Positions 52,195 to 61,353 are shown, counted from the first letter of the stretch. The stretch is 64,000 bases of DNA from Streptomyces rugosispiralis (GCF_024505145.1 NZ_JANIAA010000046.1:1-64000); one strand, 5' to 3'. Program-made: numbers and translations. Notes: generated from the sequence alone by a model not told the origin.

Positions 52195-53226
52195 TCAGAA
52201 GTCGACGAGTCGGCCCGCGGTGACGACCTCCTGGCCGTCGACGGAGACCGTGCAGCCGCGCATGGCGATGTCGACGTGCGCATACGACTCGCGCTCGAGT
52301 ACGGGGTGGGGCCCGGTGGACCACAGGAAGTTCCCGGCGAACGCCCGCGCGTCCATGCCCATCAGCTCTTCCTTGCCGTACAGGGCGGTGGCGAACCAGT
52401 CGGCGGTGCGCATCAGGCCCCAGCCCATATGGGACAGGCTGCGGCCCCATTCGTCGTCCGCGTCGTCGAAGAAGGTGTTCAGCAGGTGGGCCTCGGCGCC
52501 ACCGGACACCTTCTCGATGTTCCCGCCCGCGATCTCCAGTGTGACCGGCTGACGCACGTACTCCTTGAACGGCAGCAGGATGTCGCCCTCGGCGAGCACG
52601 ATCCGGCCCTCGGAGAACCGCGGCCAGCACAGGACCATGGTGCTCGGCCAGTGGTCCCAGCGGCCCGGGTCGTCGGCGAAGCCCACCTGGAACTCCGGCT
52701 TGGAGCCCGGCAGTTCGATGGTCAGGTCGGTGCCCGCCTCGGAGACCACCCGCATGACGGACGCGCTCTTCAGCAGGTTGACGCCCTTGAGCACCTCCGC
52801 CTTGTCCTCCGGCTTGGGCAGGTTGCGGATGAGTACGTCGGGGGCGTCGCACACGAAGAGGATGCGGGTGCCCGTCCGCATGATCTCCTGCTGGAGCGGG
52901 GCGTGGATGAAGCCCTCCCGCGTGAGGTCCACGACGAGGTCGGCGGCCTTGAGCAGGTCCTGGGCGGCGGTGTCGCCGAGCACCGCGCTCAGGCCGGGGC
53001 CGGCACCGGTGCGGGTGCTGTCCGAAGGCGACGGGTTGCCACCGGGGACCGTGGCGGCGATGACATGCGCGCCGCAGGCCTTGGCCGCGCCGAAGGCGGC
53101 CGCCACATAGTCGCCGCGGCTGGTGGGCTCGGACAGGACGACGACGTGCTCATCGGGCTTGAGCTTGCACAGCTTCAGCTCCTGGGTGAACGCGTCGAGC
53201 AGGTCAACGGAGGTGAGGTCGAGCAT
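52195..53226 (-). CDS. nicX: 2,5-dihydroxypyridine 5,6-dioxygenase (NicX-like)
   Basis: 343 aa, non-heme iron ring-opening enzyme of an aminopeptidase-M29-like fold. HLLNTFFDDADDEWGRSLSH and RESYAHVDIAMRG carry the Glu/His/Asp-type metal ligands; VLCWPRFSEGRIVLAEGDIL is an internal landmark. It should open 2,5-dihydroxypyridine to N-formylmaleamate. This enzyme type is the best marker of the nicotinate pathway. ATG 53226 follows CAGGAG; it is the first gene of the block and should carry the main promoter. Confidence 0.8.
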   Translation of the reverse strand: MLDLTSVDLLDAFTQELKLCKLKPDEHVVVLSEPTSRGDYVAAAFGAAKACGAHVIAATVPGGNPSPSDSTRTGAGPGLSAVLGDTAAQDLLKAADLVVDLTREGFIHAPLQQEIMRTGTRILFVCDAPDVLIRNLPKPEDKAEVLKGVNLLKSASVMRVVSEAGTDLTIELPGSKPEFQVGFADDPGRWDHWPSTMVLCWPRFSEGRIVLAEGDILLPFKEYVRQPVTLEIAGGNIEKVSGGAEAHLLNTFFDDADDEWGRSLSHMGWGLMRTADWFATALYGKEELMGMDARAFAGNFLWSTGPHPVLERESYAHVDIAMRGCTVSVDGQEVVTAGRLVDF

Positions 53227-53803
53227 GTCTCGCTCCTGGGGAAGGGGAAGGTGGCAGACGGCGACCGCGCGGTCCGGGCAGGCGTAGGGGTATAGATCCA
53301 GCCAGGTGGCCAGGCGGCTTCATGCGGAGACGTGGGTCTCACGAGTGCCGCCGACGTAATTAATCCGAACGCGTACGATCTGGGTCTGGCAAGGGGTGCG
53401 GCCAAACTTTTTTGTGATCACTCCGCCTCCCGGGGTGGTCGCGGCGGCCGGAACACGCTCGCTGACCTCGTCTTTTCCCCAGGGGTCGGCCGTCTTTCCC
53501 GGCTTCACGAAGATGAACGAGAGATGATGGCGGCTGGTGCGAAGTCTTGCGCCGAGAGTTCGTACGTGCTCGGATGGTTTCTGTTCGCATCCGGATCGCG
53601 CGCCCTGGACTGCCCCGCGATGGCTGGTTCTCGGCGGCGTGCCGCCTCCAAGGAGGGCTCCGATGGCCACCCCCGGCGCCCCTCGCGCACCGTCGTCGCG
53701 GTGTGCGGGACCCTGTCGCGTCACCGCACCCGACCGGTGCCCTCGCGGGAACGCGTGAGGGCCGCGGGGCAGGTGCTCCGCGGCCCCGGCTGACGCGGCG
53801 TCA
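53227..53803. other. Intergenic control region of the nicotinate cluster
   Basis: No convincing gene. The part 53355-53420 is AT-richer than anything nearby (TAATTAAT at 53357-53364, GTGATCAC palindrome at 53414-53421) and is the likely promoter/operator region for nicX. Open frames here on both strands have atypical composition and no ribosome sites. Confidence 0.5.
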
Positions 53804-54319
53804 CTACTCGCCGGTGGCGCCGTCGATCCGCTCGCGGATGAGGTCGGCGTGACCGTTGTGGCGGGCGTACTCCTCGATCATGTGCAGATAGATCCAGCGC
53901 AGGTTGTAGTCCCCGCGGCCGGGACGGCTGACGACCTCGTCCAGGGAGTGCCCCGCGGCGGCCTCCTTGGCCTTGCCGATCTCCTCCCGCCAGATGGCGA
54001 AGGCGGCCTCCGGGGTGTCCTCGTCGGTGAGGTGGAACTCCCCGTCCGGGTCCTCGTCGCTGTACCAGATCGGCGCTATGTCCTGCCGGGCGAGCACCCG
54101 CCGGAACCAGCTCCGCTCGACCTCGGCCATATGCCGTACGAGGCCGAGCAGGGTCAGCCCGGACGGCGGCGCCGACGCCTCGCGCAACCGCTTGTCGTCC
54201 AGCCCCTCGCATTTGAGGGCGAGGGTCGCGCGGTGGAAGTCCAGCCACCCCTCCAGGCTGGTGCGTTCATCGGCGGTCCGGGGCGGATCGGGGCGTTCTG
54301 TGGTTGTCATGGCGGTCAT
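53804..54319 (-). CDS. DinB-fold (DUF664) protein
   Basis: 171 aa. Four-helix DinB fold: SLEGWLDFHRATLALKCEGL, LLGLVRHMAEVERSWFRRVL, and NLRWIYLHMIEEYARHNGHA, with the three histidines that bind metal. Members are thiol- or damage-linked putative transferases; activity is unknown here. ATG 54319 or ATG 54310 could be the start. Its own strand neighbour is the TetR gene 31 bp upstream, possibly cotranscribed. Confidence 0.85.
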   Translation of the reverse strand: MTAMTTTERPDPPRTADERTSLEGWLDFHRATLALKCEGLDDKRLREASAPPSGLTLLGLVRHMAEVERSWFRRVLARQDIAPIWYSDEDPDGEFHLTDEDTPEAAFAIWREEIGKAKEAAAGHSLDEVVSRPGRGDYNLRWIYLHMIEEYARHNGHADLIRERIDGATGE

Positions 54320-54350
54320 GATGCGGCGCCGCCGGACGGACCGCCACGCG

Positions 54351-55016
54351 TTATTCGTGCAGCATTCCGCGCAGCAGTTCCTCGAAGCCGGTGCGCAGCG
54401 CCGCGCGGCCGGGGACGGCGTCGTGGTCGGCGCCCGCGGCGCAGCTGAACATCAGCCCCTCGCACCAGGCGACCAGCGACCGCGCGTGCCGCCGGGGCTC
54501 GGTGGAGCCCAGCGCCGTCATCATCGCCTCCAGCGGCTCCCGGAAGCCGCGTCCCGTGGCGTCGTAGAACTCCCGCAGCTCGGGGCGGCGGGTCGCCTCC
54601 AGCGCGAGTTCGTAGCGGGCGATCAGCAGATCCCGCTGAGTGGTGAGCGAGCGGTGCAGGGCGAGTGTGAGCGCGTCGGCCAGTTCCGCGACCGGATCGG
54701 CCTCGTCCGGTGCCGCGCCCGCGGGGCGCGGCATCTCGTCGGGCGCCAGTACCTCCGCCTCCCGCTGGGCCAGCCGCCGGACCGCCGCCTTGAGCAGGGC
54801 GGCGCGGGTCCGGGCGTGGTTGGAGGTCGAGCCGAGCGGCAGCCCGGCCGCCTCGTCCACCGCGCGGTGCGTCAGCCCCCGCATGCCGCGCTCGGCCAGC
54901 AGCGCCAGCGCGGTGTCGGCGATCAGCTCGGCGCGCGAGGTGCCGGACGCGGCGGCGGGCGAGGTGCCGGCCGCGGCGGCGCCGGAAGCGGAGGCGGCGG
55001 TTCGATCAGCGGTCAT
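54351..55016 (-). CDS. TetR-family regulator
   Basis: 221 aa. After an Ala-rich start, the TetR HTH is at residues 33-80 (ELIADTALALLAERGMRG, LTHRAVDEAAGLPLGSTSNH). The ligand domain follows. It is divergent from an FAD monooxygenase gene, with two identical-pattern operators between them. By analogy to similar pairs, it probably represses the monooxygenase and itself and is released by the monooxygenase substrate. ATG 55016 is the start. Confidence 0.85.
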   Translation of the reverse strand: MTADRTAASASGAAAAGTSPAAASGTSRAELIADTALALLAERGMRGLTHRAVDEAAGLPLGSTSNHARTRAALLKAAVRRLAQREAEVLAPDEMPRPAGAAPDEADPVAELADALTLALHRSLTTQRDLLIARYELALEATRRPELREFYDATGRGFREPLEAMMTALGSTEPRRHARSLVAWCEGLMFSCAAGADHDAVPGRAALRTGFEELLRGMLHE

Positions 55017-55046
55017 GGGGCCAACCTAAGCCCATCCGCCACTCGC

Positions 55047-55087
55047 ACTACGGATGTAGTAACGTAAGTGAGTACTACGCCTGTAGT
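55047..55087. promoter_or_regulatory. Tandem TetR operators
   Basis: ACTACGGATGTAGT (55047-55060) and ACTACGCCTGTAGT (55074-55087): two copies of the dyad ACTACNNNNGTAGT with a 27-bp centre-to-centre distance, between divergent tetR and the monooxygenase. Confidence 0.75.
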
Positions 55088-55102
55088 GTCTTTGGAGGAG
55101 TC

Positions 55103-56302
55103 ATGCAGCAGCCCCGTGCCGTCGTCATCGGTGCCGGAGTCGGCGGGCTCACCGCCGCCGCGGCCCTGCACCGCCGCGGCTGGTCCATCACCGTCCTGGA
55201 GCGGGCCGCCCGCCTCGAGCCGGTCGGCGCCGGAATCTCCCTCGCCCCCAACTCCCAGCGCGCCCTGGACACCATCGACCTCGGCGACGACGTACGCGCG
55301 CTCGCCGCCTGGCAGGGCGGCGGCGGGCTGCGCACCCCCGGCGGCCGCCGGCTCTCCCGGATCGACAGCGCCGCGATGACCGAGCGCTTCGGCGGCCCGC
55401 TGGTCCTCCTCCACCGGGCCACCCTCGTCGACCTGCTCGTCTCCCGGCTGCCCGAGGGCGTGGTCCGCACCGGGACCGCCGCCCGGCTGGCCGACCCCGG
55501 CGGCGCCGGCCGCCCGGCCCGGGTCACCACCGAGGACGGCGACCACGAGGCGGACCTCGTCATCGGCGCCGACGGCATCGACTCGGCGGTCCGCCGCGCG
55601 CTCTTCCCGGACCACCCCGGGCCCCGCTACGCCGGATTCACCACCTGGCGTGTCGTCATCCCCGCCCCCGACCGGCCGTTCGAGCCGCACGAGACCTGGG
55701 GGAGGGGCCGGGTCTGGGGCACCCAGCCGCTCAAGGACGGCCGGGTCTACGCCTACGCGGCGGCCGTCGCCCCGCCCGGCGGCCATGCCCCCGACGACGA
55801 GCGGTCCGAACTGCTGCGGCTCTACGGCGACTGGCACCGGCCCATCCCCGACGTCCTCGCCGCCGTCGCGCCCCAGGACGTGCTGCGCCATGACGTCCGG
55901 TACATGGCCGAGCCCCTGCCCGCCTACCACCGGGGCCGGGTCGCCCTCCTCGGCGACGCCGCCCACGCGATGGCCCCCACGATGGGGCAGGGCGGCAACC
56001 AGGCCATCGAGGACGCCGTCGTCCTCGCCCACCATCTGGCCCCCGGCACGGCCGACCTCTCCGCCGCCCTGGCCGCCTACACCCGGGACCGGCTGCCCCG
56101 CACGATGGACGTGGTGCGCCGCTCGGCGCGCACCGCCCGCATGATGACCCTCACCGGTGCCCCCGCCGTCGCCCTGCGCGACGCCGCGATCGCCGCCGTC
56201 AGCCGCCTCGCCCCCGGTCTCGCCCTCCGCTCCTTCGACGGCATCGCCGACTGGCGTCCGCCCACCCCCACGTATCCTGCGGGGGCACAGCGGAAGGCAT
56301 GA
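55103..56302 (+). CDS. FAD-dependent monooxygenase (class A)
   Basis: 399 aa. VIGAGVGGLTAAAALHRRGW at the N-terminus, LVIGADGIDSAVRRALF and LLGDAAHAMAPTMGQGGNQA are the three flavin motifs of aromatic hydroxylases. Substrate unknown. ATG 55103 has GGAGGA upstream. Regulated, very probably, by the divergent TetR through two operators. It overlaps the 5' region of the Gfo/Idh/MocA gene by 4 bp if that starts at 56299. It is unrelated in sequence detail to the nicC-like gene. Confidence 0.88.
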   Translation: MQQPRAVVIGAGVGGLTAAAALHRRGWSITVLERAARLEPVGAGISLAPNSQRALDTIDLGDDVRALAAWQGGGGLRTPGGRRLSRIDSAAMTERFGGPLVLLHRATLVDLLVSRLPEGVVRTGTAARLADPGGAGRPARVTTEDGDHEADLVIGADGIDSAVRRALFPDHPGPRYAGFTTWRVVIPAPDRPFEPHETWGRGRVWGTQPLKDGRVYAYAAAVAPPGGHAPDDERSELLRLYGDWHRPIPDVLAAVAPQDVLRHDVRYMAEPLPAYHRGRVALLGDAAHAMAPTMGQGGNQAIEDAVVLAHHLAPGTADLSAALAAYTRDRLPRTMDVVRRSARTARMMTLTGAPAVALRDAAIAAVSRLAPGLALRSFDGIADWRPPTPTYPAGAQRKA

Positions 56303-56325
56303 TCGGAAGCGACCGGGGAGAACAT

Positions 56326-57291
56326 ATGAGGGTCGGCTGCGTCGGGCTCGGCGACATCGCGCAGAAGGCGTATCTGCCCGTGCTGATGGCCCGCCCCGGC
56401 CTGGAGCCGCATCTCCACACCCGCACCCCGGCCACCCTCCAGCGGGTCGCCGACACCTATCGGGTCCCCGAAGGCCGGCGCCACGCCGACCTCGACTCGC
56501 TGCTCGCGGCCGGGCTCGACGCGGCCTTCGTGCACGCCCCGACCGACACCCACGCCGACCTGGTCACCCGGCTGCTCGAGGCCGGGGTGCCCACGTACGT
56601 CGACAAGCCGCTCGCGTACCACCTCGCCGACAGCGAGCGGCTCGTGCGGCTCGCCGAGGAGCGCGGGGTGAGCCTGATGGTCGGCTTCAACCGGCGTTAC
56701 GCGCCCGGCTACGCCCAGTGCCTGGAGCATCCGCGCGATCTGATCCTGCTCCAGAAGAACCGCGTCGGCCTCGCCGAGGACCCGCGCACCCTGGTCCTGG
56801 ACGACTTCATCCACGTGGTGGACACGCTGCGCTTCCTCGCGCCCGGACCGGTGGACCACATCGATGTGCGGGCCAGGATCCGCGGCGGGCTGATACACCA
56901 TGTGCTGCTCCAGCTGTCCGGGGACGGGTTCACCGCGCTCGGCGTGATGAACCGGATGAGCGGCTCCACCGAGGAGGTCCTGGAGGTCTCCGGCCAGGAC
57001 ACCAAGCGGCAGGTGCTCAACCTCGCCGAGGTGGTCGACCACAAGGGCCAGCCGAGCGTGCGCCGCCGGGGCGACTGGGTGCCGGTGGCGCGGCAGCGCG
57101 GGATCGAGCAGATCACCGACGCCTTCCTGGACGCGGTGCGCTCCGGGCGGCGGATCGGCGCGGAGGACGCGCTGCGCACCCATGAGCTGTGCGAACGGGT
57201 CGTCAGGGACGCCCTGGAGTCGGCTGGTCCGTCCGCCGGTCCGACGGCCGATCCGGCCGCTGACCGGACGACCGGTCCGTCCGCCGTCTGA
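56326..57291 (+). CDS. Gfo/Idh/MocA-family oxidoreductase
   Basis: 321 aa. Rossmann fold at the start (VGCVGLGDIAQKAYLPVLMA), the DKPLAYHLADSERLVRLAE motif with the catalytic lysine, and a C-terminal alpha/beta domain. It likely oxidises a sugar or inositol with NAD(P). ATG 56326 has GGGGAG 6 nt upstream; ATG 56299, overlapping the monooxygenase stop, is an alternative. The last 89 bp are antisense to the convergent lnt gene, and the tail here is Pro/Thr/Asp-rich and disordered. Confidence 0.85.
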   Translation: MRVGCVGLGDIAQKAYLPVLMARPGLEPHLHTRTPATLQRVADTYRVPEGRRHADLDSLLAAGLDAAFVHAPTDTHADLVTRLLEAGVPTYVDKPLAYHLADSERLVRLAEERGVSLMVGFNRRYAPGYAQCLEHPRDLILLQKNRVGLAEDPRTLVLDDFIHVVDTLRFLAPGPVDHIDVRARIRGGLIHHVLLQLSGDGFTALGVMNRMSGSTEEVLEVSGQDTKRQVLNLAEVVDHKGQPSVRRRGDWVPVARQRGIEQITDAFLDAVRSGRRIGAEDALRTHELCERVVRDALESAGPSAGPTADPAADRTTGPSAV

Positions 57292-58795
57292 GCGCCCGGC
57301 CCCCCTCGGCCGCGCAGAAGACGGCGAGCGCCGCCATCGCCCCGTACACCGGCCAGGGCCCGGTCCGCACATACGGGCTGGTGCCCTGCCCCAGCGGCAC
57401 CGGGTAGACGGTGGCCGCGCTGGTGCCGGTGGACATCCGGGGGCCCACCGGCTCGCCGCGCGGCCCGAACACCGCGCTCTCCCCGGTCAGCGTGGCATGC
57501 ACCATCGGCCGCCAGGTCTCGGCGGCCCGCAGCGCGGCCAGCGAGGCGTGCTGCTCGGGCGCCCAGCTCTGCTGGAAGGTCGAGGTCGAGGACTGGACGA
57601 CGAGCACCCGCGCCCCGTCCCGCACCAGGTTCCGGCTCATGTCCGGGAACGCCGACTCGAAACACACCAGCGGCCCGATCCGCAGGGAATCCGGCAGCGT
57701 CATCACCACCGGCTTCGTGCCCCGGTGGCGGTCCTCACCGGCCGCCTTGCCCACCGAGGTGGCCCAGCCCAGCAACGGCCGGGCCGGGATGTACTCCCCG
57801 AAGGGGACCAGCCGCATCTTGTCGTAGCGCTGCCCCGTGGGGCCGTTCGGGCCGATCAGCACCGAACTCTTGTAGATGCCGGGCACATCGCTGCGCCGCG
57901 CGTCCACGTTGACCAGCAGATCCGCGCCGACCGTCCGGGACAGCGCGGCCAGCCGCCCGCGCAGCTCCGGATGGGTGGTCAGATCCTGGGCCACGCTGCT
58001 CTCGCCCCACACCACCAGATCGACATCGCGGCCGGAAAGCTGCCGGGTCAGCTCCGCGCTGCGCTCGAAGCGTGGCCCCGGCCCCGGGATGTCCCCCGGC
58101 TGCACCACCGCGATCCGCACCGTCCCGGGCTCCCTGGCCTGCGGCACCCAGGCCCACGCCCCGGCCGCCACGGCGCCGCACGCGGTGAGCCCGGCCAGCG
58201 CCACCGTACGGGCCGGGGCCACCGCGATCAGCACCGTCACCGCGACATTCACCAGGACCAGCAGAAAGCCGAGCAGCCAGACCCCGCCCACCGAGGCCAG
58301 CCGCAGCGCGGGCGCCACCTGCCACTGGCTCGCGCCCAGCAGCCCCCAGGGCCCGCCGAGATACTGCCAGGACCGGGCCAGCTCGGCCATCAGCCAGACG
58401 GACGGCAGCAGCACCAGCGCCGCCGCCACCCGCCCGGAACCCGGGCGGCCGTGCAGCAGCCGGTGCGTCAGCCATCCCCAGGGCACCCACAACAGCCCCA
58501 GCAGCAGCGCCAGGAGCACGATGAACACATGCAGGCTCGGCATCAGCCAGTGGTGCACCGCGAGCAGGAACCCGGTGCCGCCCAGCCAGCCGTCCCGCAT
58601 CGCCCGGCGGCCGGTGGGCGCCGAGCGCATCAGCAGCAGCCAGGGCACCAGGGCCACATACGCCCACCACCACAGCGACGGCGCCGGGAAGGCCAGCGCG
58701 GGCAGCGCGCCCGCCAGCAGCGCCATCGCGCCCCGCCACCATGTGGAGGCCGACAGCCGCCCCCACAGGTCCTCGCCGCCGACCGGCCTCCGCAC
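57203..58795 (-). CDS. lnt: Apolipoprotein N-acyltransferase
   Basis: 530 aa from GTG 58795. Six or more N-terminal membrane helices (residues 20-230; WWRGAMALLAGALPALAFPA, LLALLLGLLWVPWGWLTHRL) and a nitrilase-type domain. The catalytic Glu (WGESSVAQDL), Lys (YDKMRLVPFGEYIP) and Cys (LVCFESAFPD) are all present. It N-acylates the lipoprotein cysteine. GTG 58795 is preferred for its AGGAGG; ATG 58885, overlapping the SpoIIE-type stop, would add 30 residues. The 3' end overlaps the Gfo gene by 89 bp. Confidence 0.9.
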   Translation of the reverse strand: MRRPVGGEDLWGRLSASTWWRGAMALLAGALPALAFPAPSLWWWAYVALVPWLLLMRSAPTGRRAMRDGWLGGTGFLLAVHHWLMPSLHVFIVLLALLLGLLWVPWGWLTHRLLHGRPGSGRVAAALVLLPSVWLMAELARSWQYLGGPWGLLGASQWQVAPALRLASVGGVWLLGFLLVLVNVAVTVLIAVAPARTVALAGLTACGAVAAGAWAWVPQAREPGTVRIAVVQPGDIPGPGPRFERSAELTRQLSGRDVDLVVWGESSVAQDLTTHPELRGRLAALSRTVGADLLVNVDARRSDVPGIYKSSVLIGPNGPTGQRYDKMRLVPFGEYIPARPLLGWATSVGKAAGEDRHRGTKPVVMTLPDSLRIGPLVCFESAFPDMSRNLVRDGARVLVVQSSTSTFQQSWAPEQHASLAALRAAETWRPMVHATLTGESAVFGPRGEPVGPRMSTGTSAATVYPVPLGQGTSPYVRTGPWPVYGAMAALAVFCAAEGGRALRRRTDRSSGQRPDRPSDRRTDQPTPGRP

Positions 58796-58881
58796 CTCGG
58801 ACGCCCCCCTCCTGTTGGCACAGGGCCAGTGTGCGGGAGTGAGCCGATCATGAACAGGGCGGGGGTGCGCCGGAGCGTGCT

Positions 58882-61353
58882 TCATGCCGACTCCGGGAGG
58901 TCGTGTTCCGGGAGGTCCCGTTCCGGAAGGTCCTGTTCGGCCCAGATGAGCTTGCCGCCCTCGGTGTAACGGGTGCCCCAGCGGCGGGTCAGCTGGGCGA
59001 CGAGGAACAGCCCCCGGCCGCCCTCGTCGGTGGTGCGGGCGTGGCGCAGCCGGGGAGAGGTGTTGCTGGTGTCGGTGACCTCGCAGATCAGTACGTCGTG
59101 CCGGATCAGCCGCAGCCGGATGGGGCCGGTGCCGTGGCGGATGGCGTTGGTGACCAGCTCGCTGACGATCAGTTCCGTGGTGGTCATCAGCTCGTCAAGA
59201 CCCCACTCGGCGAGCTGGCGCATCGCCAGCGAGCGGGCGCTGGCGACGACGGCCGGATCGGAGGGCAGGTCCCAGGAGACGACGTGTCCGGCGCCCAGAC
59301 CGTGCGTACGGGCCAGCAGCAGGGCCACATCGTCGGTCTGCGGGGAGGTCAGCAGGGTGTCGACGACCGTGCGGCAGAGCTCCTCAAGCGGCAGCACGGC
59401 CTGGCCGAGGGCGTTGCTCAGCCGGCCGAGGCCGACGTCGATGTCCTGGTCGCAGGTCTCGATGAGCCCGTCGGTGTAGAGGGCGATCAGGCTTCCGGCG
59501 GGCAGCTCCAGCTCCGCCGACTCGAACGGCAGCGACCCCAGGCCCAGCGGGGGACCGGCGGGCAGCGCGGGGAAGGTGACCTCGCCCGAGGGGTCCACGA
59601 TCGCGGGGGTCGGATGGCCCGCCCGCGCCATCGTGCACCGCCGGGTGACCGGGTCGTAGATCGCGTACAGACACGTGGCGCCCAGCGCCGCGGCCGCCAG
59701 GCCCTCCTGCCCGGTCTCCTCCTCGGTGAGCCGGATGACCAGGTCGTCCAGGTGGGCCAGCAACTCCTCGGGCGGCAGGTCCATATCGGCGAGCGTGTGC
59801 ACGGCGGTGCGCAACCGCCCCATGGTGGCCGCGGCGTTGATGCCGTGCCCGACCACATCGCCGACCACCAGCGCCACCCGGGCACCGGACAGCGGGATCA
59901 CATCGAACCAGTCGCCGCCGACCCCGTTCCGCGCGTCCGTGGGCAGATAGCGCGAGGCCACCTCGACGGCCTGGCCGCCGCTCAGGGCGTGCGGCAGCAG
60001 ACTGCGCTGGAGGGCCAGCGCGGTGGCGTGCTCACGGCTGTAGCGGCGGGCGTTGTCGATGTTCAGCGCGGCCCGTGCGACCAGTTCCTCGGCGAGCAGC
60101 AGATCGTCCTCCTCGAACGGGTCCGGATGCCGGGAGCGCACGAACGAGGCCACCCCCAGCAGGGCGCCGCGCGCCCCGATCGGGGCCACCATCAGCGACC
60201 GCATCCCGAACTCGCGCACCTTCGCCGTCCGTGCCGGATCGTCCCCGGACCACGCGGTGATGGAGTGGCCCATCTCGGGGTCGAGCAGGGCCTCCCCGGA
60301 GAAGAAGCAGCAGGCGAAGGGGGACGTGGGGGAGATGGTGAGCGCGTCCCCCAGCCCCGCGATGGACTCCGGGCACCCGTCCCGGATCGACGCCTGACCG
60401 GCCCGGCGGAAGGCGGGCAGGGTCTCGCCCGGGGTCTCCAAGGGCTCGTCGCCGCGCAGGATGGAGTCCAGCAGATCGACCGTGACGAAGTCGGCGAGCC
60501 GTGGCACCGCGAAGTCGGCCAGCTCCTGGGCGGTGCGCATGACGTCCAGGGTGCTGCCGATGTGGGCGCTGGCCTCGTTGAGCAGCGCCAGCCGCTCCCG
60601 GGCCCGCCAGCGGTCGGTGACGTCGATGCCCATGTAGCACACGCCCACCGGGCGGCCCTCGGCGTTGTCCAGGCGGAAGAAGGAGGTCGAGTACGCGTGC
60701 TCGCGGTGCGGCGCGGCCATCGTCCAGCCCCGGTACTCGTAGTCGATCACCGGCTTGCCGGTCTTCAGCACCTGCCGCAGCCGCGCCTCGAGCGCCTCGG
60801 TGTCCAGCCCCGGCAGGACCTCCGCCATCCGGCGGCCCATCCGCTGCTCGCGGGGCAGCCCGCCGTAGCGCTCCAGCGTGTCGTTGATCCACACATAGCG
60901 CAGATCCGGGCTGAGCACGGCCATCCCGATCGGCGAGCGGGTGAGGAACGCCTGGAGCAGCGAGCCGCTGAGCGCCCAGGTCGGGATGGAGCCCACGTCG
61001 ATCCCGGAGACCAGCCAGGACAGACCGCCGTCCGGGTCGCGCATCGCGGAGATCCGGAGCCCCACCTCGATCCGGCGGCCGTCCCGGTGCCGGAGCCGGC
61101 CCAGGCCGCCCCAGCCGTTGTGCTCCTGGCACCACGACCCGATCGCCTCGGCCTTGGCCGCGTCCTCCGGCGCCGCCAGCAGCATCCTGGCCGACCGCTT
61201 CATCGCATCCGCCGCCGGATAGCCGAGAAGTCGCTCCGCCGCGGGGGTCCAGCCGATGATCTTCCCGGTGGCGTCGATCAGCGCCGAGGCCGCATCCGCC
61301 ATGTCGAACGGGACATGCGTCTCGGTCGGCGCGATTCCCTGGGGGATGGCCAT
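58882..61353 (-). CDS. PAS-PAS-GAF-SpoIIE phosphatase-HATPase protein
   Basis: 823 aa. PAS at about 15-125 and 140-260, GAF at 275-440, PP2C/SpoIIE domain at 470-670 (GGDWFDVIPLSGARVALVVG, GHGIN, ALYTDGLIE, SPQTDDVALL), and a C-terminal RsbW-like HATPase (SELVTNAIRHGTGPIRLRLI, TTDEGGRGLFLVAQL). It combines phosphatase and anti-sigma-kinase-like modules, so it probably controls a partner-switching sigma-factor cascade in response to a signal sensed by PAS/GAF. The tail has a repeated DLPERDLPEHDLPES. ATG 61353 is the start. Confidence 0.9.
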   Translation of the reverse strand: MAIPQGIAPTETHVPFDMADAASALIDATGKIIGWTPAAERLLGYPAADAMKRSARMLLAAPEDAAKAEAIGSWCQEHNGWGGLGRLRHRDGRRIEVGLRISAMRDPDGGLSWLVSGIDVGSIPTWALSGSLLQAFLTRSPIGMAVLSPDLRYVWINDTLERYGGLPREQRMGRRMAEVLPGLDTEALEARLRQVLKTGKPVIDYEYRGWTMAAPHREHAYSTSFFRLDNAEGRPVGVCYMGIDVTDRWRARERLALLNEASAHIGSTLDVMRTAQELADFAVPRLADFVTVDLLDSILRGDEPLETPGETLPAFRRAGQASIRDGCPESIAGLGDALTISPTSPFACCFFSGEALLDPEMGHSITAWSGDDPARTAKVREFGMRSLMVAPIGARGALLGVASFVRSRHPDPFEEDDLLLAEELVARAALNIDNARRYSREHATALALQRSLLPHALSGGQAVEVASRYLPTDARNGVGGDWFDVIPLSGARVALVVGDVVGHGINAAATMGRLRTAVHTLADMDLPPEELLAHLDDLVIRLTEEETGQEGLAAAALGATCLYAIYDPVTRRCTMARAGHPTPAIVDPSGEVTFPALPAGPPLGLGSLPFESAELELPAGSLIALYTDGLIETCDQDIDVGLGRLSNALGQAVLPLEELCRTVVDTLLTSPQTDDVALLLARTHGLGAGHVVSWDLPSDPAVVASARSLAMRQLAEWGLDELMTTTELIVSELVTNAIRHGTGPIRLRLIRHDVLICEVTDTSNTSPRLRHARTTDEGGRGLFLVAQLTRRWGTRYTEGGKLIWAEQDLPERDLPEHDLPESA

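Noticed and set aside
53332..53793. Plus-strand open frame of about 153 codons in front of the nicX region
   Set aside because: No ribosome site, atypical residue composition, no recognisable domain; it covers the probable control region of the minus-strand cluster.
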